This document shows, piece after piece, positions 1 through 10,422 of a stretch of DNA of 64,000 bases. Position 1 is the first letter of the stretch. The number at the start of each line of letters is the position of its first letter. The notes under the pieces are model-generated. The model was given only the letters and a program-made list of their open reading frames with translations. It was not told the DNA's origin and did no database searches. The position numbers and the translations under genes were made by a program. The stretch comes from Streptomyces sp. NA02950 (GTDB lineage Bacteria; Actinomycetota; Actinomycetes; Streptomycetales; Streptomycetaceae). The stretch covers positions 6,693,001 through 6,757,000 of the forward strand of contig NZ_CP054916.1 in the NCBI RefSeq assembly GCF_013364155.1, read 5' to 3'.

Positions 1-767
1 AAATCATGCTGATAACGCAGCGGAATGAAGACCTGGAAACCATTCGTCTCATCCTGGAGTTCCCGCAGCCGCAGCACGTGGTCCACCCGGTGCCGGGGCT
101 CCTCGATATGCCCGTACAGCATGGTGCAGGGGGTCTTCAGCCCCTTCTGGTGGGCCAGCCGGTGGATGCGCGACCAGTCATCCCAGTGGGTCTCGTGGTC
201 GACGATGTGGCGGCGGATCTCCCAGTCGAAGATCTCCGCACCACCGCCGGTCAGCGACTCCAGACCGGCATCGATCAATTCGTCCAGGATCTCCGAGGCA
301 TCGAGACCCGAGATCTTCTCGAAGTGATGGATCTCCGTCGCCGTGAACGCCTTCAGCGACACCTGCGGCAGCGCCTCCTTGAGTGCTCGCAGCGACCGCG
401 GGTAATAGCGCCAGGGAAGCGTGGGATGCAGACCGTTGACGATGTGCAACTCGGTCAGGTTCTCGTGCTCCATCGCCCTGGCCAGCCGCACGGCCTCCTC
501 GATCCGCATCGTGTACGCGTCCTTCTCGCCCGGCTTCCGCTGGAACGAGCAGTACGCACATGACGCCGTACACACATTCGTCATGTTCAGATGACGATTG
601 ACGTTGAAGTGAACGAGGTCACCGTTCTTACGCGTCCGTACCTCATGCGCCAGACCACCCAGCCACGCCAGATCATCCGAGGCGTAGAGGGCGATGCCGT
701 CCTCACGGCCGAGTCGCTCTCCCGCGAGAACCTTCTGCTCCAACTCCCGCTTGAGACCTGAGTCCAT
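1..767 (-). CDS. mqnE: Aminodeoxyfutalosine synthase (MqnE-like radical SAM), C-terminus off the left edge
   Basis: MqnE enzymes use SAM radical chemistry to join 3-[(1-carboxyvinyl)oxy]benzoate to an adenosyl unit, the second step of futalosine-type menaquinone synthesis. About 255 residues are visible; the C-terminal third lies outside the window. The radical SAM cluster motif CTASCAYC is present, preceded by HFNVNRHLNMTNV, and the TGGGAEIFDWE segment is typical of the family. I chose ATG 767 because an AGGGG element lies nine bases upstream; ATG 776 would have it directly adjacent. It is the third gene of an operon after mqnA and a methyltransferase. In S. coelicolor, as I recall, the mqn genes sit far from glnE, so this may be a second, accessory copy. 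Confidence 0.88.
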   Translation of the reverse strand, partial: MDSGLKRELEQKVLAGERLGREDGIALYASDDLAWLGGLAHEVRTRKNGDLVHFNVNRHLNMTNVCTASCAYCSFQRKPGEKDAYTMRIEEAVRLARAMEHENLTELHIVNGLHPTLPWRYYPRSLRALKEALPQVSLKAFTATEIHHFEKISGLDASEILDELIDAGLESLTGGGAEIFDWEIRRHIVDHETHWDDWSRIHRLAHQKGLKTPCTMLYGHIEEPRHRVDHVLRLRELQDETNGFQVFIPLRYQHD

Positions 768-897
768 TGCCGTCATCCCCTCGTCGTTCCTGTGTCTGTC
801 CGGCACGGTGGTGAAGTCGCGTGAACCACGCGTCGGCAAGGGCGCCGCCGTATCTCCTGAGCCCCGTTTCCCGGACGCGATGCCGGGACGGGTGGCC

Positions 898-2807
<1,910 letters not shown>

Positions 2808-3587
2808 CCGTACATCCCCCATTCGCGACCTGCGGGTAATGCCCCACAGGGTTATGAGCGCCACATTAACACCAGCGGAATCGGGCGGGCCAAGCGGTTT
2901 TGCTGTGCGCCATCTCGCATTTCCGAATTGATTGAAGGAAGAACGGATTTCGGTTGTCCGCGGTCCTGGACGGCACCGCGCGGTGGCCGGATCAATTTCT
3001 TTGATATGAGGGGTCGGGGACGCTCCGATGGGTCCACGTCAACCGCCGTGCCGGCCGGGAACGGATCAGCGGGTGTTGGACGATCCCTCGCCGAAGCCGT
3101 TGCGGCGCTGGCCCCGCGGACCACACAACCGACGGTGACGAGGGGACCGGGAAGGGCCCGCCGACGGGGAGACATGGCCCCCTCCCGGTCCTCTCCACGA
3201 TGTACGGCGGGACCCGCCGCGGACCAGGGTCGGGTGGCCCTCCTCGGGGGCCGGAGGGCTCTCCCCTCCGGTCCCGGCGCGGGGACTGCCGTGCCATAAC
3301 CGGCACTTCCGGCCGCGAGAACAGCGGGCTCTTGGACGGATGTCCGCCATGGCGGGACCTTGATCCATGGACGACACGGGACCCGGGCCGACATCGCGGC
3401 CGAACGCCGGACCGCGTCCGCCTGCTGGGGACGGTCGAGCCCAAGACGCTGAAGTTCTTCCGCGCCGACCTCGACGCCCGTCCAGCCGCGCGCCGGCGAC
3501 CTCGACTGGACCTGCGGCACCGTCCCGCCTGCGCGGGGAACCGCGCGACCGCTTCGTCACCGTCTGAGCGGCGACGGGGGTAGCCGG
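2808..3587. other. Long non-coding stretch between the methyltransferase and the tRNA pair
   Basis: About 780 bases with no gene I can support. The part next to the methyltransferase (about 2855-3010) is clearly richer in A and T than its surroundings and probably holds the operon promoter. The rest carries short open frames on both strands, all Arg/Pro/Gly-rich without recognisable domains or ribosome binding sites, and possibly decayed sequence. No integrase, transposase or terminal repeat was seen. Confidence 0.5.
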
Positions 3588-3667
3588 TGGGCGAGGACGG
3601 AGTCGAACCGTCACAGCCGGAGCGGGGGCTTTACAGGCCCTTGGGCTCGCCAGTGCCCAGCTCGCCC
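3588..3667 (-). tRNA. tRNA-Tyr (anticodon GTA)
   Basis: On the minus strand a full cloverleaf can be drawn. The acceptor arm pairs GGGCGAG with CTCGCCC (7 of 7), the D-stem is GGGC/GCCC, the anticodon loop is CTGTAAA with anticodon GTA, and the T-arm is GACGG-TTCGACT-CCGTC. The extra arm is long (class II, as expected for bacterial tRNA-Tyr), with a short CCG/CGG stem. The last anticodon-stem pair is an A-C mismatch. The discriminator is A and no CCA is encoded. It starts one base after the CCA end of the upstream tRNA-Ser. Confidence 0.85.
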
Positions 3668-3668
3668 A

Positions 3669-3763
3669 TGGCGGAGGAGGTGGGATTCGAACCCACACGG
3701 CCGCTCACGCAGCCCAACGGTTTTCGAGACCGCGGCCGGCGCCACCTGTCGGCTGGCTCCTCC
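3669..3763 (-). tRNA. tRNA-Ser (anticodon CGA), CCA encoded
   Basis: On the minus strand the acceptor arm pairs GGAGGAG with CTCCTCC, the anticodon loop is CTCGAAA (anticodon CGA, reading UCG), and the T-arm is GTGGG-TTCGAAT-CCCAC. The long extra arm forms a six-pair stem, GGCTGC/GCGGCC, as expected of class II tRNA-Ser. The discriminator G and the CCA tail are genomically encoded (tail at 3669-3671). The D-arm is best folded as GCCG/CGGC with an 11-base loop. The bases after the acceptor arm are CC rather than the usual U8, so the molecule is somewhat divergent. Confidence 0.87.
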
Positions 3764-4110
3764 TGGCGATGAAGCAAAACGCCGCCCGACGGGGCTTCCC
3801 GGGGCGGTGGAACCGGCGGCGACGTCCGGCTACGACACGGCACGCCCGGGGCGGCGGGATGAGCGTGATGAGGGGGAATACGAGCGATACGCGCGGCTGC
3901 TGGTCTGCCGGATCATCGCGGATTCCCCTCCCTGCTCTCTGCCCGGCACCGTTCCGCGGTGCCCGTCTCGGCGGTGGAATCACTGTGCCGCGCCCCCGAC
4001 CACCGCGGCAACGGGTTTTCCGCCACGGCTGGGACCTGCCGCTTCGCCGTCGCGGTCGCTTAGGCTCGTCAGCGAGTCTTGATCACGACGGCGGACGGGA
4101 GGCGTGCGGA
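3764..4110. other. Non-coding stretch upstream of glnE and the tRNA pair
   Basis: About 350 bases between two divergent units. It must hold the promoter for the tRNA pair (reading left) and for glnE (reading right). The glnE frame stays open upstream to 3769, but those codons give an Arg/Pro-rich sequence unlike the family and lack a ribosome binding site, so I treat them as non-coding. I see no clear operator. Confidence 0.5.
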
Positions 4111-7100
4111 ATGTCCGTACCGCAGGGACGCAGGAGCAGCAATGTCACCCGGCTGCTCCGGCACGGTTTCACCGATGCCTCCTCCGCCCAGCGGCTGCTG
4201 GACGCGCCCGAGCTGTCCGCGGTCCGCAGCGATCCCGTGCTGCTCGAGGCGCTCGGCGCGACCGCCGACCCCGATCTGGCGCTGCGCGGGCTGGTGCGGC
4301 TGGTCGAGGCGCTGCCCGAGGAGGTGGCGGAGGGGGAGAACGGCGGACAGCGGGCCGGATCGCGGCGGGCGCTGCTGGACACCCTCGTCACCGCCAAGCC
4401 GCTGCGCGACCGGCTGCTCGGGGTGCTCGGTGCCTCCGAGGCGCTGGGCGACCATCTCGCCCGGCATCCGCAGGACTGGCACGCGCTGGTCACCTACGAG
4501 TCCGCCGATCTGCATCCGACCACCCCCGAGTTCGAACAGGCCCTGGCGGAGGGCGTCTGGAGCGGACCGGGCGCGCGGCTGCCCCGGCCCGACGCGCTGC
4601 GTATCGCCTACCGCCGGGCGCTGCTGGCCATCGCGGCCCGTGATGTGTGCGGCACCACCGATGTCACCCAGGCCGCCGCCGAACTGGCGGACCTGGCCAC
4701 CGCCACCCTGCGGGCCGCGCTGGAGATCGCGGCCGAGGAGCAGCCCGAGGACGCCGCCGCCTGCCGGCTGGCCGTGATCGGCATGGGCAAGTGCGGGGGC
4801 CGTGAGCTCAACTACGTCTCGGACGTGGATGTGATCTTCGTGGCGGAGGCGGTCGACGAGGCCGACGGTCGGGAGAGGGCTGAGGGGAAGGCGGTGCAGG
4901 CCGCCACCCGGCTGGCCTCCCGGCTGATGCGGATCTGCTCGGACGTCACCGTCGAGGGCACTATCTGGCCGGTCGACGCCAATCTGCGCCCCGAGGGCCG
5001 CAACGGCCCGCTGGTGCGCACCCTGTCCAGCCATGTCGCGTACTACCAGCGGTGGGCCAAGACCTGGGAGTTCCAGGCGCTGCTGAAGGCCCGGCCGGTC
5101 GCGGGGGACGCCGTGCTCGGCCAGGCGTACGTGGACGCGCTCGCGCCGATGGTCTGGCAGGCCGTCGAGCGTGACAACTTCGTCCCCGACGTGCAGCAGA
5201 TGCGCCGTCGCGTCGTGGAGAACATTCCCGTCGCCGAGATCGACCGCGAACTGAAGCTCGGCCCCGGCGGGCTGCGCGATGTGGAGTTCGCCGTCCAGCT
5301 GCTCCAGCTGGTGCACGGCAGGTCCGACGAGTCGCTGCGCAGCGGTACGACGCTCGACGCGCTCGCGGCGCTGGCCGCGGGCGGTTACGTGGGCCGCTCC
5401 GACGCCGCCGCGCTGGACGCCGCGTACCGCTTTCTGCGCTCCATGGAGCACCGCATCCAGCTCTACCGGCTGCGCCGCACCCATCTGGTGCCCGAGGACG
5501 AGGCCGATCTGCGGCGGTTGGGCCGTTCGCTGGAGTTCCGCACCGAGCCGGTCAGCGAGCTGGGCACGGCGTGGCGGCGGTACGCGCGCGAGGTGCGGCG
5601 GCTGCACGAGAAGCTGTTCTACCGGCCGCTGCTGGACGCCGTCGCCCAGCTGGAGCCCGGTGAGATCCGGCTGAGTTCCGAGGCGGCCGGGCAGCGGCTG
5701 GAGGCACTGGGCTACGCCGACCCGGTTTCGGCGCTGCGGCATCTGGAGGCGCTGGCCTCCGGGGTGACCCGGAAGGCGGCGATCCAGCGCACCCTGCTGC
5801 CCGTGCTGCTGGGCTGGTTCGCCGACTCCGCGGACCCGGACGCCGGGCTGCTGGGCTTCCGCAAGGTCTCCGACGCCCTGGGCAAGACGCCCTGGTACCT
5901 GCGGCTGCTGCGGGACGAGGGCGCCGCCGCGGAGAATCTGGCCCGGGTGCTCTCCACCGGCCGGCTGGCCCCCGATCTGCTGCTGCGCGCCCCCGAGGCG
6001 GTCGCCCTGCTCGGGGATCCGGAGGGGCTGCGGCCGCGTGGGCGGCGCCATCTGGAGCAGGAGGTGCTGGCCGCGGTGGGCCGGGCCGACGGGGCCGAGC
6101 AGGCGGTCGCAGCGGCGCGCGGGGTGCGGCGGCGGGAGCTGTTCCGTACCGCCGCGGCGGACATCATCGAAAGCGCCCGGCTGGCGAACGGCGCGGTGGT
6201 CCCGACGGTGAGCTGGCCGCCGCCGGGCGACGAGGGCTCCGGCGGCACCGCGCCCCGGATCGCGGGCGTCCCCGCGACGCCCGTCGCCCCGCGCGGTGCC
6301 TCGGAGGTCCCCAGCGCGCTGCGGGAGTCCGAACCCCATGTGCCCGCCCGGCCCACCGGCGCCGCCGTCGTGGACGAGCCGCCCGCCGACGCGGGGGCGC
6401 TGGTCGGTATGGTCGGCGACGCCCTCTCCGACCTCAACGCGGCCGCCATCGCGGGCGCCCTGCGCGCCGCCGTCCGCGACACCTGGGGTGATGAACTGCC
6501 CACGCGTTTCGCCGTCATCGGCGTGGGCCGCTTCGGCGGCCATGAGCTCAGCTACGGCTCGGACGCGGATGTGCTGTTCGTGCACGAGCCGCGGGAGGGC
6601 ACCGATGAACAGGAGGCCTCCCGCGCCGCCTTCGCCGTGGCCAACGAGATGCGGCGGCTGCTCCAGCTCCCCACCGTCGATCCGCCGCTGCTCATCGACG
6701 CCGATCTGCGCCCCGAGGGCAAGTCCGGCCCCCTGGTGCGCACCCTCGCCTCGTACGCCGCGTACTACCGCCGCTGGTCGCTGGTCTGGGAGAGCCAGGC
6801 GCTGCTGCGGGCCGAACCGGTCGCGGGCGACCGGGAGCTGGGCGGGCGCTTCATCGAGCTGATCGATCCGCTGCGGTATCCGGCCGAGGGCCTGGGCGAG
6901 GACGCCGTCCGCGAGATCCGGCGGCTCAAGGCGCGGATGGAGTCCGAGCGGCTGCCGCGCGGCGCCGATCCCACCACCCACACCAAACTGGGGCGCGGTG
7001 GCCTCAGCGATGTCGAGTGGACCGTCCAGCTGCTCCAGATGCGCCACGGCTGGGCCGAGCCGGGGCTGCGCACCACCCGGACCCGCGAGGCCCTGGCCGC

Positions 7101-7368
7101 CGCCCACGCCGCCGGTCTGATCGGCACCGAGGACGCCCAGACCCTGGACGAGGCATGGGTGCTGGCGACCCGGGTCCGCAACGGTGTGATGCTGGTCCGT
7201 GGCCGCTCCGGCGACACCTTCCCCAGCGAGGCCCGTGAACTGGCCGCCGTGGCCCGCTACCTGGGCTACGGACCGGGACATGTCGGGGAGATGCTGGACG
7301 ACTACCGCCGCACCACCCGCCGTGCGCGGGCCGTCGTGGAACGTCTCTTCTACGACTACGAGGGCTGA
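4111..7368 (+). CDS. glnE: Bifunctional glutamine synthetase adenylyltransferase/deadenylase
   Basis: GlnE adds AMP to, and removes it from, a tyrosine of glutamine synthetase (encoded at 53288-54697), switching it off when nitrogen is ample. The 1085-residue product has two nucleotidyltransferase cores: GMGKCGGRELNYVSDVDV at about residue 222 (deadenylase half) and GVGRFGGHELSYGSDADV at about 805 (adenylyltransferase half), each followed by its helical domain with an RPEG and GGLRDVE/GGLSDVE block. ATG 4111 has GGGAGG eight bases upstream. A proline- and alanine-rich stretch at about residues 690-770 separates the halves. A terminator hairpin follows at 7373. Confidence 0.97.
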   Translation: MSVPQGRRSSNVTRLLRHGFTDASSAQRLLDAPELSAVRSDPVLLEALGATADPDLALRGLVRLVEALPEEVAEGENGGQRAGSRRALLDTLVTAKPLRDRLLGVLGASEALGDHLARHPQDWHALVTYESADLHPTTPEFEQALAEGVWSGPGARLPRPDALRIAYRRALLAIAARDVCGTTDVTQAAAELADLATATLRAALEIAAEEQPEDAAACRLAVIGMGKCGGRELNYVSDVDVIFVAEAVDEADGRERAEGKAVQAATRLASRLMRICSDVTVEGTIWPVDANLRPEGRNGPLVRTLSSHVAYYQRWAKTWEFQALLKARPVAGDAVLGQAYVDALAPMVWQAVERDNFVPDVQQMRRRVVENIPVAEIDRELKLGPGGLRDVEFAVQLLQLVHGRSDESLRSGTTLDALAALAAGGYVGRSDAAALDAAYRFLRSMEHRIQLYRLRRTHLVPEDEADLRRLGRSLEFRTEPVSELGTAWRRYAREVRRLHEKLFYRPLLDAVAQLEPGEIRLSSEAAGQRLEALGYADPVSALRHLEALASGVTRKAAIQRTLLPVLLGWFADSADPDAGLLGFRKVSDALGKTPWYLRLLRDEGAAAENLARVLSTGRLAPDLLLRAPEAVALLGDPEGLRPRGRRHLEQEVLAAVGRADGAEQAVAAARGVRRRELFRTAAADIIESARLANGAVVPTVSWPPPGDEGSGGTAPRIAGVPATPVAPRGASEVPSALRESEPHVPARPTGAAVVDEPPADAGALVGMVGDALSDLNAAAIAGALRAAVRDTWGDELPTRFAVIGVGRFGGHELSYGSDADVLFVHEPREGTDEQEASRAAFAVANEMRRLLQLPTVDPPLLIDADLRPEGKSGPLVRTLASYAAYYRRWSLVWESQALLRAEPVAGDRELGGRFIELIDPLRYPAEGLGEDAVREIRRLKARMESERLPRGADPTTHTKLGRGGLSDVEWTVQLLQMRHGWAEPGLRTTRTREALAAAHAAGLIGTEDAQTLDEAWVLATRVRNGVMLVRGRSGDTFPSEARELAAVARYLGYGPGHVGEMLDDYRRTTRRARAVVERLFYDYEG

Positions 7369-7372
7369 TCGG

Positions 7373-7397
7373 GAGGGACCGGCCGCCCCGGTCCCTC
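7373..7397. terminator. Bidirectional terminator hairpin
   Basis: Ten-pair perfect stem GAGGGACCGG/CCGGTCCCTC with a five-base loop, between the convergent ends of glnE (7368) and the minus-strand gene stopping at 7410. No T-run follows, as is usual in Streptomyces. Confidence 0.75.
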
Positions 7398-7409
7398 GGC
7401 GGGCCCGGG

Positions 7410-8684
7410 TCAGGCGGGCAGTTCGATCCGCAGCGGACCGCAGCCGACGCGGTCCGCCTCGGCCGCCGCGTAGCGGGGGAGCAGCCTACGGATGTCGCCG
7501 GGGTGCCGACTGTCGTCGGCGCGCACCAGGAAGGTGACCTCACCGGTCTGGCAGGCGGCCTGGAACAGTCCGAAGTCGTCGCGGACGAAGCCGTATCCGT
7601 CCCGGTCGCCGGGTGTTTTGATCGGCTTGCCGCCGTCGTAGGAGAGCTGCCGGTAGAGCACCGAGAGCCGGGGGTCCTGGACCGTCATCAGCCGCAGCGA
7701 GGGGTGGTCGAAGAGCACATCGCGGTCGCAGGTGCGCACCGGGCCGTCGCCCCGGGTGACCAGGGGGCGTTCGTGTTCGTAGGCTTCGTGACGGCCCTTG
7801 GGGAGGCTCAGCCCCTTGATGCCGCAGATCGCTCCGGGCTTCTCGTCCTGGAAGCGGGGCGGGTCCGGCATCCGGTCCACCGGATCGCCGAGGGTGCCCT
7901 CGCACCCTTCACCGGCCATGTAGTGGTTGACCAGCTTGACCGCGGTACGGGTGAGCCGGTCGCGTTCCCCGGCGCGCACCTGGTCCCGGTAGACCGTCCA
8001 GCCGGTGTCGATGTCGAACACGGTCGGCCCGTCGTCGTCGCCCGGTCTGCCGATGCAGCCGTCCGGGACCGCGAGCCAGGCGCGGGTGTCGGAGGCCATG
8101 CCCAGCAGCCCGCCGCCCATCGGGGTCAGCCGCGCGGACAGGAACTCGTCGGCCCACTGGTCCGCCGCGCCGCCGAAGCGGAGGTCGAGCCGATGGGCCT
8201 GGATCGTCACCCGGGCGCCGCGCGGGGACTTGAGGACGCAGGTGCCGGACGGGCCGCCCTCGCCGATGCCGTCCGTGGTGATGGGGGTGTCGGACGCGTC
8301 GATGTCCGTGTGGCCGTCGAACAGTTCGGCCACGTCGTCCGTGCCGAGCGCGCTCCAGCAGGCTCGGGACTCGTCCGTGAACGGGCCCGTCCCGGTCTGC
8401 CAGGCCACGCCGGTGGCGCCGAGCAGCGCCCCGGCCACGGCGGCGGCCAGCGCGGGCCGCCACCGGCCGCGGGTCAGCCGCCGCCAGTGCCACCAGGGCT
8501 GCCGCCGCTTGGGCAGCCACGAGGGAAGATCGGCCGCGGGCGCGGGCTCGGTCGCGTTTTCCGGCCGGGTCGCGTTCTGCGGGGCGCCGCCGTTCCGCGG
8601 TTCGGTGCCGCTCTCCGGCTCGTTGTCGTTCCGGTCGTTCCGGTCGCTGCTGTCGGTGTGCTCGGTGTGCTCGGAGTCGGTCAT
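7410..8684 (-). CDS. Membrane-anchored secreted protein of unknown function, second of a tandem pair
   Basis: 424 residues. The first 50 are acidic and low-complexity (MTDSEHTEHTDSSDRND), followed by a basic Trp-rich patch (KRRQPWWHWRRLTRGRW) and one membrane segment near residue 75 (PALAAAVAGALLGATGVAW). The rest would lie outside the cell and holds about eight cysteines. The ATG overlaps the stop of the upstream gene as ATGA. The two proteins share a layout: short cytoplasmic tail, single membrane segment, a T.PF/TWPF motif just outside, a CW motif, then a Cys-containing domain ending in VGC. They are therefore likely paralogues acting together. I recognise no enzymatic motif. Confidence 0.85.
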   Translation of the reverse strand: MTDSEHTEHTDSSDRNDRNDNEPESGTEPRNGGAPQNATRPENATEPAPAADLPSWLPKRRQPWWHWRRLTRGRWRPALAAAVAGALLGATGVAWQTGTGPFTDESRACWSALGTDDVAELFDGHTDIDASDTPITTDGIGEGGPSGTCVLKSPRGARVTIQAHRLDLRFGGAADQWADEFLSARLTPMGGGLLGMASDTRAWLAVPDGCIGRPGDDDGPTVFDIDTGWTVYRDQVRAGERDRLTRTAVKLVNHYMAGEGCEGTLGDPVDRMPDPPRFQDEKPGAICGIKGLSLPKGRHEAYEHERPLVTRGDGPVRTCDRDVLFDHPSLRLMTVQDPRLSVLYRQLSYDGGKPIKTPGDRDGYGFVRDDFGLFQAACQTGEVTFLVRADDSRHPGDIRRLLPRYAAAEADRVGCGPLRIELPA

Positions 8685-9784
8685 CGGTCGGAGCCTCCCG
8701 GCGCGACGGGCGCACAGCCGACGCGTTCGGTCACGGCGTCGGTGAAAGCGGTGAAGTACGGCGTGGTCTCGTGCAGGGACGGGGCGAGCATCAGCAGGAT
8801 CATGGGCCGTCCCGCGCAGTCGGCCCGCACCACCTTGTAGCCGTCGGCGAAGACCCCGGTGCCGCGCCAGCCGCGGGCGGCCGCCTTGCTGCCCGTCGTA
8901 CCGTCGAACAGCGCGGCGAGCCGTGGTGCGGAGACCATCAGGGCGTCGAAGACCCGGCCCTCGCCCCGGTCGTTGGTCCGCACCGAACAGGACTGGAGAT
9001 CCCGGCCGACCGTGCCGACCTGATAGGCGAGGTCCATCGCCGTCTTGCGGTCGAACTCCAGGCCCCTGATCCGGCAGGCGCGGGTGAAGAAGGTCTCCCG
9101 CTCCTCGGGCAGGGTGAGCACCGGCGAGGTGGTGCGCAGCGGCTTCGCGGGGGCACAACCCGTCTTCGCCATCGCCCGGTTGGCGACGGAGACCATCAGC
9201 GCGGCCACCGAGCGCGAACCGCCGAGCCTCACTGTGCCCGGGTAGACGTGGCCGTCCTCGGAGCTGGTGGCGGTGGCGTCGAGGGTGATCGCGGTCGGCC
9301 GTCCGTCGCGGGTGTCGCAGCGCTCGGGCAGGACCAGCAGCCCGTGGTTGCCGTCGGTGGCGCCCGGCAGTCCGTCGGGCAGCGGGACCGCGCGGCCGCC
9401 GAGATAGTCGTTGATCCACTCCATGCGCCGTGCGGCACTCCGGGGCGCGGGGCCGTAGTCGACGATGACCCTGGTGTCCATCGAGTCGTCGGGGTCGTCG
9501 CCGACGTAGCCCGGGGCATGGATCGCCACGGTGCATCGGCCGGTGGTCCGCCGCGGGCCGAGCGCGGTCTCCTCGGCGGTACGGCTGCCCTTGCCGTCGG
9601 TGAACGCCTCGTCGCCGAGGAACTCCGGTCCGCTGTCCTCCTCCCAGGCGCCCCAGCAGTACCGGTCCTTGGCGTCGAACGGCCAGGTGTCCGTGGCCCA
9701 GGTGCCGAGCCCGGCGGCGGTCAGCGTGACGGCGACGACGCCCGCGACCACACGGCTGCGGCGTGCGCGCAGGACCCGCTTCAT
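8681..9784 (-). CDS. Membrane-anchored secreted protein of unknown function, first of a tandem pair
   Basis: 367 residues starting MKRVLRARRSRVVAGVVAV: a short basic tail, then one hydrophobic segment (about residues 11-32) that is either a signal peptide or an anchor. The outer part contains YCWGAWEEDSG, several paired cysteines, and ends RVGCAPVAPGG. The downstream gene begins inside its stop codon (ATGA overlap), and the two share architecture and Cys spacing, so they are probably duplicated partners. ATG 9784 follows GGGGAG about five bases upstream. No catalytic motif is visible; a cell-envelope role is only inference. Confidence 0.85.
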   Translation of the reverse strand: MKRVLRARRSRVVAGVVAVTLTAAGLGTWATDTWPFDAKDRYCWGAWEEDSGPEFLGDEAFTDGKGSRTAEETALGPRRTTGRCTVAIHAPGYVGDDPDDSMDTRVIVDYGPAPRSAARRMEWINDYLGGRAVPLPDGLPGATDGNHGLLVLPERCDTRDGRPTAITLDATATSSEDGHVYPGTVRLGGSRSVAALMVSVANRAMAKTGCAPAKPLRTTSPVLTLPEERETFFTRACRIRGLEFDRKTAMDLAYQVGTVGRDLQSCSVRTNDRGEGRVFDALMVSAPRLAALFDGTTGSKAAARGWRGTGVFADGYKVVRADCAGRPMILLMLAPSLHETTPYFTAFTDAVTERVGCAPVAPGGSDR

Positions 9785-9864
9785 GTGCTCCCCGTTCCCC
9801 GTTCCCCCATGTGGCGGCCGATTTTAGCCACAGGCGCCGCGGCGCCCGGGGGGAGGGGTTGTCG

Positions 9865-10422
9865 GTGGCGGATGACATTCTGGCGCGCATGGGAACAGAG
9901 ACGGCATGGCGCGGGCCGCTGCACAGCGATCTTCTCGCGGCGAAGGCGCTGGTGTACGACGTCTGCGGCTTCCCGTGCACGGAGCCGGTGCCGGAGCCGG
10001 AGAGCGCCGAGTACGCGGCGTACGCCTTCAGCGCGGACGGCTCAGCGCTGCGGTTCCGGGTGGCCAGGACCACCCCGACGAAAACCGGTCAGTTCGTCAC
10101 CCTGTGGCAGCGGTCCGCGCGGGGGCCGATCCGGCCGTTCGACACCGCGGACCCGGTGGACCTCTTCGTCATCAGCTCCCACGAGGGCGACCGCTTCGGG
10201 CAGTTCGTCTTCTCGCCCGAGGTGCTGCGCGAACGGGGGATCGTCTCGACGGGCGGTGTTGGCGGCAAGCGGGGGTTCCGGGTCTATCCGCCGTGGGCCG
10301 ACGCCACCAGCCGGCAGGCCCGTGCCACCCAGGCGTGGCAGGTGGCGCACTTCCTCGACATCCCCGCCGCCGGGCCGGTCGACACCGCCCGCGCCCGGGC
10401 GCTCTATCAGCCGCGCAGGTAG
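9865..10422 (+). CDS. MepB family protein
   Basis: 185 residues. Features of the MepB family include VYDVCGFPCTEPVPEPES, the conserved centre FRVARTTPTKTGQFVTLWQR, the DLFVISS block and the FSPEVLRERGIVS segment. Staphylococcus aureus mepB lies in the mepRAB multidrug operon, but its biochemical activity is unknown. I chose GTG 9865 because GGGAGGGG lies six bases upstream; ATG 9889 is a weaker alternative. The last 16 bases overlap the 3' end of the convergent regulator gene at 10407, so the two are probably expressed in opposition or independently. Confidence 0.85.
   Translation: MADDILARMGTETAWRGPLHSDLLAAKALVYDVCGFPCTEPVPEPESAEYAAYAFSADGSALRFRVARTTPTKTGQFVTLWQRSARGPIRPFDTADPVDLFVISSHEGDRFGQFVFSPEVLRERGIVSTGGVGGKRGFRVYPPWADATSRQARATQAWQVAHFLDIPAAGPVDTARARALYQPRR

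Noticed and set aside
3521..3545. A sequence resembling part of a type I-E CRISPR repeat (GCGCGGGGAACCG)
   Set aside because: Only one copy, imperfect, with no second repeat at spacer distance and no cas genes in the window.
3200..3583. Possible small gene left of the tRNA pair
   Set aside because: The 127-codon frame is Arg/Pro/Gly-rich with no ribosome binding site or recognisable domain; a short stretch near 3440-3490 looks a little more protein-like but is too short to support.
4069..7281. Open frame of 1070 codons antisense to glnE
   Set aside because: It is the mirror of a high-GC coding frame (Arg/Gly/Gln/His-rich, no domain, no ribosome binding site). glnE on the other strand has all family motifs.
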